Positions 44,750 to 55,110 of a stretch of DNA of 64,000 nt are shown here, in pieces (within the stretch, counting starts at the first letter, position 1; each line of letters begins with the position of its first letter). The DNA is from Agrobacterium leguminum. Lineage in GTDB: Bacteria > Pseudomonadota > Alphaproteobacteria > Rhizobiales > Rhizobiaceae. The notes beneath the pieces are model-generated. The model had not been told where the DNA came from and did not search any database. It saw only the letters and a program-made list of their open reading frames with translations. Where the stretch lies: the NCBI RefSeq assembly GCF_015704895.1, contig NZ_JADQWB010000004.1, positions 1 through 64,000 on the forward strand, given 5' to 3'. Made by a program: the position numbers and the translations under genes.

Positions 44750-46696
44750 TCAGTGCGGCTGCGGCTCCATGCCGCCTTCGGCCTCACCGTCGCCCTTTGC
44801 TTCGCTTGGGCCGTCCTTCTTGGTGCCTGCCTTCGGCACTGCCGAACCACGGCTGCCCGGAGAATCGTCACCCAGATCGCGGGCGGGCTTCTCGCCCTTC
44901 AGAAGCGCCTTGATCTCGTCGCCCGTCAGGGTTTCGTATTCAAGCAGACCCTCGGCAATCGCAACGAAACCATCGTGGTTTTCCGTCAGGATGCGGCGGG
45001 CCTCACCATAAGCCTCGTCGATCAGGCGGCGAACTTCCGTGTCGATGGTCTGGGCCGTCGCCTCGGAGACGTTCTTCGACTGCGAGACGGAATGGCCGAG
45101 GAAGACTTCCTGCTGGTTTTCACCATAGGAGACCTGGCCGAGAGCATCGGAGAAGCCCCATTGCGTGACCATGGCGCGGGCAAGCTTGGTGGCCTGCTCG
45201 ATATCCGAAGACGCGCCGGAGGTGATGTTTTCCTTGCCGAAGGTCAGCTCCTCGGCAACGCGGCCACCCATCATGATCACGAGGCGCGATACCATCCACT
45301 TGTAGCTCATGGAGTAGCGGTCGCCTTCCGGCAGCTGCATGACCATGCCGAGCGCGCGGCCGCGCGGAATGATCGTCGCCTTATGCAACGGATCGGCCAC
45401 GGCGACCTTCAGCGCGGTGATGGCGTGTCCGGCTTCGTGATAGGCGGTCAGCTTCTTTTCGGCCTCGGTCATGGCGGAGGAGCGGCGTTCCGCACCCATC
45501 ATGATCTTGTCCTTGGCGTCTTCGAATTCCTGCATGGTGACGACGCGCTTGTTGCGGCGGGCGGCCATGAGGGCGGCTTCGTTGACGAGGTTCATCAGGT
45601 CCGCACCCGAAAAACCGGGTGTGCCTCGGGCCAGAACCTTGAGGTCGACATTCGGCGCCAGCGGCACGTTGCGGATATGCACCTTGAGGATGCGCTCGCG
45701 GCCGACAATATCCGGGTTCGGCACAACGACCTGCCGGTCGAAACGGCCGGGACGCAGAAGTGCGGGGTCAAGAACGTCGGGGCGGTTGGTGGCGGCGATG
45801 AGGATAATGCCTTCATTCGCCTCGAAACCGTCCATCTCGACCAGCAGCTGGTTCAGCGTCTGCTCGCGCTCGTCGTTACCGCCGCCAAGACCGGCGCCAC
45901 GATGGCGACCGACGGCGTCGATTTCATCGATGAAGATGATGCAGGGCGCGTTCTTCTTGGCCTGCTCGAACATATCACGCACACGGCTTGCGCCGACGCC
46001 GACGAACATTTCCACGAAATCCGAACCGGAAATGGTGAAGAACGGCACATTGGCTTCGCCGGCGACGGAACGCGCCAGAAGCGTCTTACCCGTACCGGGC
46101 GGGCCGACGAGCAGCACGCCGCGCGGAATTTTACCGCCAAGGCGCTGGAACTTCTGCGGATCGCGCAAGAATTCCACAATTTCCTCGAGGTCCTGTTTGG
46201 CTTCGTCCACGCCTGCAACGTCATCGAACGTCACGCGGCCATGGGCTTCCGTCAAAAGCTTGGCCTTGGACTTGCCAAAGCCCATCGCACCACGCGAGCC
46301 GCCCTGCATCTGCCGCATGAAGAACAGCCAGACGCCGAGAATGAGGAACATCGGCAGAAGAGTCCCGAGATAGCTCAGGAAACCGGAGGAACCGTCGCTT
46401 TCGGGACGCGCCACGATGGTCACGTTCTTGCTCTGCAAGCGCTCCATCAGGCTGTCGTCGATGACGGGGGAATAGGTCTGAAAGGCCGTGCCGTTTTCGG
46501 TATAGGTTCCGAGAACCCGATTACCGGTGACGGTCACGTCGCGAACTCGCCCGGAATCCACATCGCGAAGAAACTGGGAATACGGAATTTCCCGCGAACC
46601 CGTTTGCGTCGGCGACGTCTGGAACATGCTGAACAATGCGATCAGCAAGAGGGCAATCACGGCCCACAAGGCGAAATTTCTGAAATTTGGGTTCAT
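44750..46696 (-). CDS. ftsH: ATP-dependent zinc metalloprotease FtsH
   Basis: A 648-residue membrane-bound AAA+ protease. Two membrane spans lie at about 8-27 and 105-125 around a periplasmic domain. The AAA module has Walker A GPPGTGKT (198-205), Walker B IIFIDEID (about 243-260), and second-region-of-homology arginines in [10 protein letters not shown]. The zinc site H420-E421-A-G-H424 begins the protease domain. The C-terminal 40 residues are charged and flexible. It degrades membrane proteins and regulators such as LpxC or sigma-32 homologues. Start at ATG 46696, preceded by GGGGAG. Confidence 0.98.
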   Translation of the reverse strand: MNPNFRNFALWAVIALLLIALFSMFQTSPTQTGSREIPYSQFLRDVDSGRVRDVTVTGNRVLGTYTENGTAFQTYSPVIDDSLMERLQSKNVTIVARPESDGSSGFLSYLGTLLPMFLILGVWLFFMRQMQGGSRGAMGFGKSKAKLLTEAHGRVTFDDVAGVDEAKQDLEEIVEFLRDPQKFQRLGGKIPRGVLLVGPPGTGKTLLARSVAGEANVPFFTISGSDFVEMFVGVGASRVRDMFEQAKKNAPCIIFIDEIDAVGRHRGAGLGGGNDEREQTLNQLLVEMDGFEANEGIILIAATNRPDVLDPALLRPGRFDRQVVVPNPDIVGRERILKVHIRNVPLAPNVDLKVLARGTPGFSGADLMNLVNEAALMAARRNKRVVTMQEFEDAKDKIMMGAERRSSAMTEAEKKLTAYHEAGHAITALKVAVADPLHKATIIPRGRALGMVMQLPEGDRYSMSYKWMVSRLVIMMGGRVAEELTFGKENITSGASSDIEQATKLARAMVTQWGFSDALGQVSYGENQQEVFLGHSVSQSKNVSEATAQTIDTEVRRLIDEAYGEARRILTENHDGFVAIAEGLLEYETLTGDEIKALLKGEKPARDLGDDSPGSRGSAVPKAGTKKDGPSEAKGDGEAEGGMEPQPH

Positions 46697-46749
46697 CGAA
46701 CTCCCCGAACTCACACAGGCATATCTGCTGCCCGCTCTTACGTGCCCCT

Positions 46750-46778
46750 AACATAAGGACGACATCTGCCGTTGCCAA
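46750..46778 (-). promoter_or_regulatory. Probable promoter of ftsH
   Basis: On the minus strand TTGGCA (46773-46778) and TATGTT (46750-46755) are 17 bases apart, 54 bases before the ftsH start. Confidence 0.5.
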
Positions 46779-46850
46779 GGCAAAGCGCATTATCTGATGC
46801 GTTTTGGTGTAAAAACTATTCCAAGGCAATTCACGAAAAAGAGGCCGGAT

Positions 46851-48188
46851 TTAAACCGGGGGCTGTGGATATGCCGTCCGCCCGAATAAATTGGCGATTG
46901 CATTCGCCAACTCAAGGTCGAAACGCGACAGGAAAAGATCGAAAGGTGCGAGCCTCGGCGTGACGATGACGGCCGCCGTCCGCGAACCCGGCTCATCGGC
47001 CGCTGCGGCAATTTGCGGCAGCCCCGCCATTGCCTGTTTCGCCACCCCGGCCGGTACTGACGGAAAAAGCGCGGCCGCTTCCGCGGCATCGCTGGCCCTG
47101 CGCGCTTCGACGTGGACTGGAAAAGCCGATCCGTTCTTCACGAGGAAACGATCGTCCCATAGCCCCTGGTCATTTGCGCCAATGTTAAGCTCCGGCAGGT
47201 TTCGCTGCTCGCGGAACATATAGAGCCCGTCCCGCCGGCGATCGAGCAGGACGCGACCGACCGTCAGTCGCCCGTGTTCAGCCGTTTTGAGAAACCGCAG
47301 AACACGTTCCATGCTGCTTGCAGCCGGAAAATATGCCCTTCCGCCAAGGGTGGCGATCAGCGCCGCCAGCCCATGCCGGAACTCGGGAAGATCGGGATTG
47401 ACGCCATCGCCGGCCAATCTGACGAGCGCAGCGTTTAAAACCTGTGTGTGACCGCGCAGGAAAGCGGCCGTTGTTTCGGAAAGCGCCTGTCTTTTGAGAG
47501 AGGTTTCCGCATCGATCCGGACAGGAGAGACGGGAAGCGCCTGCCGTACTCGCACCCTCTCATATCGGGTATTTTCATTGCTCGGATCGTCGAACCAGCC
47601 GCGCGAGTGGGAGGACACATAATCACGGATCGCCTGTCTCTCACACATCAAGAACGGCCGCATGATCCAGTGGCGGCCATCGTATAAGACCGCATCCGCC
47701 ATGCCGGAGAGACCGAGATTGTCAGAGCCGCCGCTGCGGGCGGCGCGCATCGCCACGGTTTCACGCTGGTCGCCGATTGTATGCCCCGTCACGACAAGAT
47801 CAGCGCCGGTCTCGCGGGCGACCTCGGCAATCAGGCGGTAGCGGGCAAGCCGGGAGGCTTCGGAAAGGCCGGAGGCCGGTTTGGCACCGTCCCATCGGCG
47901 GGTGACGTGGGGGATGCCGAGTTCGGCGCAGAGCATCGCCACCTTGCCCGCCTCATCGGCGGATTCCGCTCTCAGCGCATGGTCTATGGTGACGGCGGAA
48001 AGGCGCAAGCCATCCCGATCCATCTCCGCCATTGCCTCATACAGGGCCAGCAACAGACCGGTGGAATCACTGCCTCCGGAGATTGCGACGAGGATATGGG
48101 CGGGTGTGTGGAGATTTTTGACAAAAGACCTTGCCGCCGCGAGCGGCGCAACAGTCTTTTCGTTCAGAATGCGGGCATCAACCGGCAT
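46851..48188 (-). CDS. tilS: tRNA(Ile)-lysidine synthase
   Basis: A 445-residue N-type ATP pyrophosphatase that adds lysine to C34 of tRNA-Ile(CAU). The PP-loop SGGSDS is at 37-42. The [22 protein letters not shown] segment is a modified form of the usual TAHHxDDQxET motif; the TGHTIGDQ version is seen in alphaproteobacteria. The RPFL and [13 protein letters not shown] motifs follow. The C-terminal domain is short and diverged. Its place between cpoB and ftsH is the standard proteobacterial order. Confidence 0.94.
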   Translation of the reverse strand: MPVDARILNEKTVAPLAAARSFVKNLHTPAHILVAISGGSDSTGLLLALYEAMAEMDRDGLRLSAVTIDHALRAESADEAGKVAMLCAELGIPHVTRRWDGAKPASGLSEASRLARYRLIAEVARETGADLVVTGHTIGDQRETVAMRAARSGGSDNLGLSGMADAVLYDGRHWIMRPFLMCERQAIRDYVSSHSRGWFDDPSNENTRYERVRVRQALPVSPVRIDAETSLKRQALSETTAAFLRGHTQVLNAALVRLAGDGVNPDLPEFRHGLAALIATLGGRAYFPAASSMERVLRFLKTAEHGRLTVGRVLLDRRRDGLYMFREQRNLPELNIGANDQGLWDDRFLVKNGSAFPVHVEARRASDAAEAAALFPSVPAGVAKQAMAGLPQIAAAADEPGSRTAAVIVTPRLAPFDLFLSRFDLELANAIANLFGRTAYPQPPV

Positions 48189-48215
48189 GGAAATACCCGC
48201 GATCGCAGGGAAAAA

Positions 48216-49235
48216 TCAGCAGCTAAGCCGTTTCTGTTCGCTGGCAACCTTGCTCAGCACGGTCTTGGAAGCATTGGGATAACGCTTCGGCACCTCGCGC
48301 AGCGTGGCGCAGGCGGTTTCGGTATTGTCGAGAGCGGCAAGCGACATGCCGAGCTTCATCAGCATTTCCGGCGCCTTCGGAGATTTGCCATAGGCCTGAT
48401 GGCCGTTCAGGAAGGTCTTTGCGGCCTCGTTGAACTTGCCCTGGGAATATTGCGCCTCGCCCAGCCAGAAGCTCGCATCCGCGGCCTTCGTGCCCTTGGG
48501 ATAACCCTGCAGATATTGCTGGAACCCCTGTTCCGCCAGCTTGTAGTCACCGGAAAGAACATGGCCGTAAGCGGCCTGATAGATATCGCCTTCGCTGGTA
48601 AGCGCCGCCGTATTCACCGGATCCGTCTTGCGCTGGCTATTGCCCGTGCTGACGCCCGGAAGGCTGGCGGAGGAATTGTTAGCGCCCTGATTCAACGTGC
48701 CGCCAACCGGCATCCCCTTGGAATCAAGCTCGATGGAGCCGAGCGTCGTCTCTCCCGGTGCGCCTGTCGGGGCGGTGGAGGGAGCAGACGGAGAAACGGA
48801 AGCGCCACCCTCGGGTGGCGTTTCGATGATCGTTGCAACGTCGTCGGTCGGCGGTGAGGCCGGATTGACCGGACTGGCTTCCGCCTTCTTTTTCGGCGCA
48901 GCGGTCGGGCTTGCACCCTTGCCGCCGGCATTGCCGCTCTCCAGTTCCTGGAAGCGGAACTCATTGTCTTCCTGCGCCTTGCGGATCGTTTCCTGCATCT
49001 GCAGAAGCTGGAAGCTCATTTCCTCGATACGGCCGTTGAGCTGCCGGATCTGTTCTTCAAGCTGCTGAACCCGATAGGCTTCATTGGCCTGAACCCGGAC
49101 GACCGGGGGCTGCTGCTGAGAGTTGATCGTGCCGAAGCTACCCCCCGCACCGAACAGCGGACCCGAAACGGCGATGCCGCTCAAGCCGGTGCAGGCTGCA
49201 AGCCCCAGCATTCCCGCCACGACAAGTTTCTTCAT
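48216..49235 (-). CDS. cpoB: Tol-Pal system protein YbgF/CpoB
   Basis: A 339-residue periplasmic protein. After an N-terminal signal (MKKLVVAGMLGLAACTGLSGIAVS) a coiled coil at about 50-98 (EAYRVQQLEEQIRQLNGRIEEMSFQLLQMQETIRK) would trimerise. A Pro/Ala/Ser-rich linker follows to about 205, then three TPR repeats (DIYQAAYGHVLSGDYKLAEQGFQQYLQGYPKGTKAADASFWLGEAQY). CpoB coordinates PBP1B activity with outer-membrane constriction. It is the last gene of the tol-pal group; a terminator lies between it and pal, so part of its expression may be independent. Confidence 0.93.
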   Translation of the reverse strand: MKKLVVAGMLGLAACTGLSGIAVSGPLFGAGGSFGTINSQQQPPVVRVQANEAYRVQQLEEQIRQLNGRIEEMSFQLLQMQETIRKAQEDNEFRFQELESGNAGGKGASPTAAPKKKAEASPVNPASPPTDDVATIIETPPEGGASVSPSAPSTAPTGAPGETTLGSIELDSKGMPVGGTLNQGANNSSASLPGVSTGNSQRKTDPVNTAALTSEGDIYQAAYGHVLSGDYKLAEQGFQQYLQGYPKGTKAADASFWLGEAQYSQGKFNEAAKTFLNGHQAYGKSPKAPEMLMKLGMSLAALDNTETACATLREVPKRYPNASKTVLSKVASEQKRLSC

Positions 49236-49342
49236 CTCATTCGTCCTGCCTTAACTGATTTGCACCGGAATGGCGCAAGCCGGATTTTTTCCATATCAAC
49301 CGAAAAAGCAACTTAACTTCGGCCAAACTATGAAAAAAACAA

Positions 49343-49366
49343 AAGGCGGCCCAAAGACCGCCTTTC
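49343..49366 (-). terminator. Intrinsic terminator between pal and cpoB
   Basis: On the minus strand AAAGGCGGTC (49357-49366) pairs with GGCCGCCTTT (49343-49352) around a short loop, followed by TGTTTTTTTC. It lies 28 bases after the pal stop. Confidence 0.7.
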
Positions 49367-49393
49367 ATTCAAGATCACAATAACGTCAGGCAA

Positions 49394-49927
49394 TCACATG
49401 CCCGCGCCACCGAGAACCGTCACGGCGCGGCGGTTCTGCGACCAGCAGGAGATGTCGTCGCAAACGGCGACCGGCTTTTCCTTGCCGTAGGAGATCGTCT
49501 TCATGCGGTTAGCCGGAACGCCCTGGGAAGCCAGGAAGTCGCGGGTTGCGGCCGCACGACGGGCGCCGAGCGCCAGGTTGTATTCACGCGTGCCGCGTTC
49601 GTCGGCATGGCCTTCAACGGTGATGGCGTAGTTCGGATAACGGGCGAGCCACTGAGCCTGGCGCTGCAGGGTCTGCTGGGCGTCAGCGCGGATAGAGGTC
49701 GAGTCGGTGTCGAAGAAGATGCGGTCGCCGACATTGACCGTGAAGTCCTGCTGGGAGCCCGGCGTTGCGGAGCCCGCGCCACCAAGGCCAAGTTCACCGG
49801 CGCTGTTCGGCATGTTCTTCTTGTTCGCGCAGCCTGCGAGAGCGAGCGCGAGCGTCATGGCGATGACAGCCGGGTTACGGGCCAGTTTCTGCATGGGGCT
49901 GAGTGCCGAAATGTGTGTACGGCTCAT
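49394..49927 (-). CDS. pal: Peptidoglycan-associated lipoprotein Pal
   Basis: A 177-residue outer-membrane lipoprotein with lipobox LALAGC (C33), which anchors the outer membrane to peptidoglycan through an OmpA-like domain at about 65-172. The domain has IFFDTDSTSIRADAQQTL, the meso-DAP-binding NYAITVEGHADERGTREYNLALGARRA and the C-terminal SQNRRAVTVL. It binds TolB and receives force from TolQRA. ATG 49927 is preceded by GGAGAG; ATG 49894 is an alternative start. It is downstream of tolB on the same strand with a hairpin between. Confidence 0.97.
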   Translation of the reverse strand: MSRTHISALSPMQKLARNPAVIAMTLALALAGCANKKNMPNSAGELGLGGAGSATPGSQQDFTVNVGDRIFFDTDSTSIRADAQQTLQRQAQWLARYPNYAITVEGHADERGTREYNLALGARRAAATRDFLASQGVPANRMKTISYGKEKPVAVCDDISCWSQNRRAVTVLGGAGM

Positions 49928-50098
49928 CGCCGGTCTCTCCTTAGGATTTCAATAACGTTGCCGGACACTAACTGATCGCGGTTAATAGCCGGCAAACGCT
50001 TATGGTTAACAGAAAGGAAATGTCCCATTTTTTTGCTCCCTCACAACACTTTGCGGCAAGAAAGAGGCGCACTTCCCCATGGTATCAAGTAAAACATG

Positions 50099-50126
50099 AC
50101 GGCGCCGGTTCATGCCGGCGCCATCA
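50099..50126 (-). terminator. Hairpin after tolB, possible terminator
   Basis: GGCGCCGG (50101-50108) pairs with CCGGCGCC (50115-50122). On the minus strand the run after it is GTCATGTTTTAC, a weak T-tract. It may attenuate rather than stop transcription into pal. Confidence 0.5.
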
Positions 50127-50137
50127 TGGCAGTCATA

Positions 50138-51445
50138 TCAGTCCAGAAGCGGCGACCATGCCGGGTCCGAAGCGAAAGTCGGCGTCTTGATGAGCTGCTC
50201 GTTGTAGCCCGTCAGGTCGATCGAATAGAGCTGCGGACCGCCCGCACCAGCGTTCTGGCGGAAGAACATCAGCACGCGGCCGTTCGGCGCCCAGGTCGGG
50301 CCTTCATTGTGGAAACCGCTGGTCAGGATGCGCTCGCCCGAACCGTCGGTCTTCATCACGCCGATCGAGAACTTGCCGCCCGACTGCTTGGTGAAGGCGA
50401 TCAGATCGCCGCGCGGTGACCAGACCGGCGTGGAATAGGAACCATCGCCGAAGGAAACGCGCTGCTGGCCGGAACCATCGGCATTCATGACGTAGATCTG
50501 CTGGCGGCCGCCGCGGTCGCTTTCGAAGGCGACGCGCTGACCGTCGGGCGAATAGGACGGCGCCGTATCGATCGCCGACGTGTTCGTCAGCCGCGTCGTG
50601 GTGCGAGAGCGCAGGTCCATGGTGTAGATATTGGCGTTGCCATCCTGCTGCAGGCTCATGATGACCTTTTGGCCATCCGGAGAGAAGCGCGGCGAGAAAG
50701 TCATGCCGGGGAAATTGCCGACAACTTCGCGCTGCCCGGTTTCCAGCTGCAGCAGATAAACGCGCGGCTGCTGGCCTTCGAAGGACATGTAGGTCACTTC
50801 CTGACGGTTCGGCGAGAAACGCGGCGTCAGGACGATGTCGTTCGAGTTGGTGAGGTTACGGACGTTGAAGCCATCCTGGTCCATGATCGAGAGCTGGCGC
50901 TTGCGGGCCGTCTTCGGGCCGCTTTCAGAGACGAAAACGACGCGGGTGTCGAAGTAGCCCTTTTCACCGGTGATGCGCTCATAGATGGCGTCGGCGATGA
51001 TGTGGGCGACGCGACGCCAGTTTTCCGGCTGGGTAAAGAACTGTTGGCCAGTCATCTGCTGGTTGGCGAACGTATCCCACAGGCGGAATTCGGCGCGCAG
51101 GCGGCCATCGCTTTCACGCGTGACACGGCCGGTCACGAGCGCCTGTGCGTTGATGACCTTCCAGTCCTCGAAACGCGGCTGCTGATCCGGATTGCTGATC
51201 TTTTCGATGAAGGCGTTCTTGTTGACCGGCGCGAAAAGGCCGGAACGCTGAAGGTCGGCGGCAATGACCGCGGAAACCTGCGCGCCGATGCCGTCGCTCG
51301 ACATGAAATCGGTGATGGCGATGGGCAGCGGCTCGACATTGCCCTTGTTGATGTTGATTTCCACCCGCGCAAAAGCCGGTGCGGAGAAAACCGACATGAG
51401 GGCCGCGACAGCGAGCACCAGCCGGATCGGCGAAAATATCTTCAT
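50138..51445 (-). CDS. tolB: Tol-Pal system beta-propeller protein TolB
   Basis: A 435-residue periplasmic protein: signal peptide [26 protein letters not shown], an N-terminal alpha/beta domain (about 30-170), and a six-bladed propeller with repeated SPDGQ/SPRGD motifs ([40 protein letters not shown]). TolB binds Pal and, through its mature N-terminus, TolA. I start it at ATG 51445, since ATG 51469 overlaps the tolA stop as ATGA but has no ribosome site; both remain possible. Confidence 0.96.
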   Translation of the reverse strand: MKIFSPIRLVLAVAALMSVFSAPAFARVEININKGNVEPLPIAITDFMSSDGIGAQVSAVIAADLQRSGLFAPVNKNAFIEKISNPDQQPRFEDWKVINAQALVTGRVTRESDGRLRAEFRLWDTFANQQMTGQQFFTQPENWRRVAHIIADAIYERITGEKGYFDTRVVFVSESGPKTARKRQLSIMDQDGFNVRNLTNSNDIVLTPRFSPNRQEVTYMSFEGQQPRVYLLQLETGQREVVGNFPGMTFSPRFSPDGQKVIMSLQQDGNANIYTMDLRSRTTTRLTNTSAIDTAPSYSPDGQRVAFESDRGGRQQIYVMNADGSGQQRVSFGDGSYSTPVWSPRGDLIAFTKQSGGKFSIGVMKTDGSGERILTSGFHNEGPTWAPNGRVLMFFRQNAGAGGPQLYSIDLTGYNEQLIKTPTFASDPAWSPLLD

Positions 51446-51465
51446 GTTGCCAGGCCTTTCAGCAT

Positions 51466-52635
51466 TCATAGCAATTCACTGGGATCGAAGTTCACGACAA
51501 CTTCGTTCCATGCGTCATATTTGTCGGCAGGAAGGTTGGTGAACGGAGCAGAACGCATGATGGCGCGATAGGCTCCGCCGGAAAGAGCACGGCGCGTCCC
51601 TTCGGAACCGCCGGTCGCCTCGATCTCGGGCCGACCGATGATGGTTCCATCACGGTCGAGCTTCATGGTGACCCGGACGCGAACGTCCGATGCATCCGCC
51701 ATGCCGGGAATGATCTGCCAGTTCTTCTGGATCGCGCCACGCAGCGCATCCATTTCCGTCTGGCTGAGCGTCGAACCGCCCGTCGTCTTCTTGCCGCCAA
51801 GCGAGGCCTGCTGGGTGGAGCGCTTGGCGCCGCCGCCCGATGGGGCCTGTTTGTTCAAAAGCGCGGCGATATCGTCAGCGTTAAAATCGCTTTCCTTCGA
51901 GGAAGCCGATTTCGCAGTCTCCTGCTTCTTCTCGCCGGGCTTCTTGTCGGAAGGCTTGTCGGTGGACTTCGCCTGATCGGGCTTGGTCTCGGCCGGTTTT
52001 TCCGCGGGCTTCTGCTCGGCAGGCTTGGTTTCGGCCTGCTTCGGCTCTTCCGGCTTCGGCGGCTCGGGCCGGGAATTCGGACGCGGCACGTTCTGCGGCA
52101 CGGGGATTTCGGCCGGTTCCTGCTGCGCGGGCGGCGGCTCTTCGGCCTTGGTTTCCTGCGGCGGCGGCTCCGTCTTCGGCTGCGGCGCGATCTCGGGCTT
52201 GGTCTGCGGCAAGGCGGCCATTTCCTGCGGCTTCGGAGCCGAGGTTTCTTCCTTGACGATTTCCTTCACCTCGTTCGCCTTGGTGTCGACGACGGGTTGC
52301 GGCTTTTCCTGCTTTGGCGGAGCGGCGGCGCTGATATTGTCGTTGGGCTTGGTGGTCGGCGTCGGCGGCGCGTCAAGATCGACCGTGTTGTTGCCGACAT
52401 TCTGGGCGTTCTCGACAATATCCGGCCGCGTGGTCGGAACGGGGGCCGACTTTTCCGCTTTCGGCGCGTTCTTGTCGCCCTGCTGGATCTGGCTCAGCTC
52501 CTCGATGGGCACCAGTTCCACCGGCAGAGCCTCGGCCTGCGACACGTCAAGCGGCTCCGGCGAGCCCAGGGAAACGAGGGCGAAAGCCAGAAGCGACGCA
52601 TGCACGATCGCGGATGTGGTAAGGCTGCCCTTCAT
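51466..52635 (-). CDS. tolA: Tol-Pal system protein TolA
   Basis: A 389-residue inner-membrane protein spanning the periplasm. One N-terminal membrane helix occupies residues 8-24 ([17 protein letters not shown]). A long Pro/Glu/Lys/Ala-rich linker runs from about 40 to 255. The C-terminal TonB/TolA-like domain of about 100 residues contains [42 protein letters not shown]. The linker replaces the helical domain of enteric TolA, as usual in rhizobia. It transmits TolQR motor force to Pal during division. Confidence 0.93.
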   Translation of the reverse strand: MKGSLTTSAIVHASLLAFALVSLGSPEPLDVSQAEALPVELVPIEELSQIQQGDKNAPKAEKSAPVPTTRPDIVENAQNVGNNTVDLDAPPTPTTKPNDNISAAAPPKQEKPQPVVDTKANEVKEIVKEETSAPKPQEMAALPQTKPEIAPQPKTEPPPQETKAEEPPPAQQEPAEIPVPQNVPRPNSRPEPPKPEEPKQAETKPAEQKPAEKPAETKPDQAKSTDKPSDKKPGEKKQETAKSASSKESDFNADDIAALLNKQAPSGGGAKRSTQQASLGGKKTTGGSTLSQTEMDALRGAIQKNWQIIPGMADASDVRVRVTMKLDRDGTIIGRPEIEATGGSEGTRRALSGGAYRAIMRSAPFTNLPADKYDAWNEVVVNFDPSELL

Positions 52636-52644
52636 CGTTTTACG

Positions 52645-53103
52645 TCAATTGTCCTGTTTCTGCTGGGTCACAAGGCCGATATTCTTGAAGCCCGCCGCCT
52701 GGATACGCGCCATCACATCGGCAACAACGCCGTAAGCGGCAACGGAATCCGCGCGCACGAAGATGCGTTCGTTATAACCTGTCGTGGCGATTGCCTGCAG
52801 CTTGTCGGCCACTTCGGCCGCCTGGATTTCCGTTTCCTGCAGATGGATCTGGCCATTGGCATTGACGGAAATGGTGATCGGCTGCGTGTCCGAGTTCAGC
52901 GCATTGGCGGATGTCTGCGGCAGATCGATCGGCACGCCGACCGTCATCATCGGCGCCGCCACCATGAAGATGATGAGCAGCACGAGCATGACGTCGACCA
53001 GCGGCGTCACGTTGATCTCGCTGATCGCGCCGCCCCTGCGTCGTCCGCCGCGCCCCCGGCGTCCACCGGAACCACCGCCGCTGCCACCTGCTGACATACC
53101 CAT
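52645..53103 (-). CDS. tolR: Tol-Pal system protein TolR
   Basis: A 152-residue ExbD/TolR-family protein. A glycine/arginine-rich N-terminal 27 residues precede EINVTPLVDVMLVLLIIFMVAAPMM, whose aspartate in the membrane helix (near residue 37) is the proton-conducting residue. The periplasmic domain holds GVPIDLPQTSANAL and the FVRADSVAAYGVVADVMARIQAAGF segment. It couples proton flow to TolA movement with TolQ. The gene lies between tolQ and tolA with short spacers. Confidence 0.96.
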   Translation of the reverse strand: MGMSAGGSGGGSGGRRGRGGRRRGGAISEINVTPLVDVMLVLLIIFMVAAPMMTVGVPIDLPQTSANALNSDTQPITISVNANGQIHLQETEIQAAEVADKLQAIATTGYNERIFVRADSVAAYGVVADVMARIQAAGFKNIGLVTQQKQDN

Positions 53104-53155
53104 ATCATTTACTCCATTTTGCCTTGCGGCAAATTACTGCACAGCATGCGGCCGC

Positions 53156-53875
53156 TTACTGGGCGGCCTGCCGCGTCTGAAGTTTTTCATCGATCTGGCG
53201 CGACAGGATCGCGGAGAACTCGTCGGCGAAACCTTCCATGCGGGCGGAAAGCTTGTGCGCGTCGGCCGTGAACTTGTTGTAGGCGATAACCGCGGGAATA
53301 GCCGCGACAAGGCCGATGGCCGTCGCCAGAAGCGCTTCGGCGATGCCCGGCGCCACGACAGCAAGGTTGGTGGACTTCGAACCGGCAATCGCCTGGAACG
53401 AGGTCATGATACCCACAACCGTACCGAAGAGACCGATGAAGGGACCGGCCGAACCGATGGTGGCGAGCGAACCGAGGCGCGCCTCGTATTGTTCACTTTC
53501 ACGCGCCATGGTCACGTCCATCGCCCGGTCGATGCGCATCTGCAGACCGATGGGCGAGCGTGCGCCGCGCTCGAAGGATTTCTTCCATTCGCGCATGGCG
53601 GAAACGAAAATCGCCGCAAGACCGCCATTCTGGCGTTCCGCCAGCGTGCGATAAAGCTCTTCGAGCGACTGGCCCGACCAGAAGACCTGTTCGAACTGGT
53701 CGAACTGGCGTCTTGCCTTGCCGAAGCTCACATATTTGTCAAAGACGATCGCCCACGTCCAGACCGAGGCGGCGATAAGTCCGATCATCACGAGCTTCAC
53801 GATGAGGCCCGCCTGCATAAACAGTGCCCAGAGACTTACATCGTGCGTCGCCGCTGCCAAACCTGCCTGTTCCAT
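53156..53875 (-). CDS. tolQ: Tol-Pal system protein TolQ
   Basis: A 239-residue ExbB/TolQ/MotA-family channel subunit. Three membrane segments lie at about 18-40, 135-158 and 170-192. The conserved GSAGPFIGLFGTVVGIMTSF and PGIAEALLATAIGLVAAIPAVIAYN motifs line the channel. It forms the proton-driven motor with TolR. I start at ATG 53875 rather than the longer frame from 53926, since GGAT precedes it and the shorter form matches the family. First gene of tolQRAB; 261 bases separate it from ybgC. Confidence 0.96.
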   Translation of the reverse strand: MEQAGLAAATHDVSLWALFMQAGLIVKLVMIGLIAASVWTWAIVFDKYVSFGKARRQFDQFEQVFWSGQSLEELYRTLAERQNGGLAAIFVSAMREWKKSFERGARSPIGLQMRIDRAMDVTMARESEQYEARLGSLATIGSAGPFIGLFGTVVGIMTSFQAIAGSKSTNLAVVAPGIAEALLATAIGLVAAIPAVIAYNKFTADAHKLSARMEGFADEFSAILSRQIDEKLQTRQAAQ

Positions 53876-54136
53876 AAATATCCAATCCCCGAATCCAAAC
53901 GCCCGGTACGGGACCGGGCGATTCAAACGCGTGTTAACGCTCGAAGTCCTGCGGCAACAGCCGCCAACCCCTTAGCCATACCCCGATACTTGCCAGTAAG
54001 CCTTACTTGCCAATAAATTTGGTGAAAGGAAGGCGTGCGCCGCACAAATGCCAGTTGCTAAAGTAAGACACCATTATGGTTAAAGGAGTGTTACAGCAGT
54101 GCCACGCCGGATGGATTTACTGGACCGGGCCGTCAA
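53876..54136. other. Gap between ybgC and tolQ
   Basis: A 261-base stretch with no coding gene. It is AT-richer around 54010-54095 (CAATAAATTTGG, CATTATGGTTAAAGG) and probably carries the tolQ promoter on the minus strand; I cannot fix the boxes. No terminator is seen after ybgC. Confidence 0.4.
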
Positions 54137-54577
54137 TTACTTCAGGAATTTTTCCGCCACCGTCTCCGGAAGACGCCTCGGGCGACCATTGGCGTTGATG
54201 ACGGCGATGATGACCTTGGCGGCGACCAGCAGGGTTTCACCACGCCGGATTTCCTGATTGAGCACCATTTTGGCGCCGCCGGCCTTCTCGGTGATGGTCG
54301 TGATCGTCAACACGTCATCCATCCGCGCCGGCGTCTTGAAATCGATCTCCATGCGGTGAACGACGAAGACAAGACCTTCCTCATCGGCAGTCAGAAGCGC
54401 GCTTTGTTCGCAGCCGAGGCAGCGCAGGTAGTCGGTGCGGCCGCGCTCGAGAAAATGCAGATAACGGGCGTGATAAACGAGGCCAGAGAAATCCGTATCC
54501 TCGTAATAGACACGTTGCGTCAGGCGGTGGCCATGTTCGATAAGCTCACCCGAAAGCGAAACCACAAGCTCGCTCAT
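54137..54577 (-). CDS. ybgC: Acyl-CoA thioesterase YbgC
   Basis: A 146-residue hot-dog-fold thioesterase of the 4-hydroxybenzoyl-CoA type. The catalytic motif is VYYEDTDFSGLVYHARYLHFLERGRTDYLR with aspartates D27 and D29. VFVVHRMEIDFKTPARMDDVLTI follows. In E. coli it is the first gene of the tol-pal operon and interacts with acyl carrier protein and phospholipid enzymes. The start overlaps the stop of the upstream NUDIX gene by four bases, so translation is coupled. Confidence 0.94.
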   Translation of the reverse strand: MSELVVSLSGELIEHGHRLTQRVYYEDTDFSGLVYHARYLHFLERGRTDYLRCLGCEQSALLTADEEGLVFVVHRMEIDFKTPARMDDVLTITTITEKAGGAKMVLNQEIRRGETLLVAAKVIIAVINANGRPRRLPETVAEKFLK

Positions 54578-55110
54578 ATTATCTCCTTGGGAATTTCAAC
54601 TGCATCGGGACGTCCTTCGCGGACGATAAGATGCTCATGCCGTTGCGGCAGCGCCTCGATACGCTCCGCGATGAAACGGGGCCTCAGATCGCTCTTCAGA
54701 AGCGCGGAAGACTGCGCGGGCAGCCAGCGGAACTCCACTTCGACGCCATCCAGCACCCGATGCACGATATCGCTTTCATGGAACGGCAGGGGCTGGCGAA
54801 GCGAAACGAGATAATAAAATCCGAGTTCATGCGCCGCAAAATCGTCATAGGCGAAAAAATTTTCGGCCGACCAGAGAAGACGCTCGACCGAGCAATCCCG
54901 GTCAAGCTCCTCGCCGATCTCGCGGATGATGGTTTCCTGCGAGCTTTCGCCGATTTCGGCACGCCCGCCGGGCAAGGCCCAGTAACTGTCCTTCGTGCCG
55001 CGCTGGACGAGAACATGGCGGTTCTGAAAGATCAGCGCCGCCACGCGCATGCTGAAAAGCTGCGGTTTCCGGTCCAGCCGGATCATGTGGCGTTCGGGGG
55101 CAGAGGTCAT
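54574..55110 (-). CDS. NUDIX hydrolase (first of a tandem pair)
   Basis: A 178-residue protein. The Nudix box GRAEIGESSQETIIREIGEELD at about 49-70 fits GX5EX7REUXEEXGU except that the final glycine is replaced by Asp or Cys region (LDRDC). FQNRHVLVQRGTKDSYWALPGG precedes it. It would hydrolyse a nucleoside diphosphate linked to some moiety; the substrate is unknown. About half of its residues match the second copy downstream in coordinate terms, so the pair arose by duplication. It overlaps both neighbours by ATGA. Confidence 0.88.
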   Translation of the reverse strand: MTSAPERHMIRLDRKPQLFSMRVAALIFQNRHVLVQRGTKDSYWALPGGRAEIGESSQETIIREIGEELDRDCSVERLLWSAENFFAYDDFAAHELGFYYLVSLRQPLPFHESDIVHRVLDGVEVEFRWLPAQSSALLKSDLRPRFIAERIEALPQRHEHLIVREGRPDAVEIPKEII

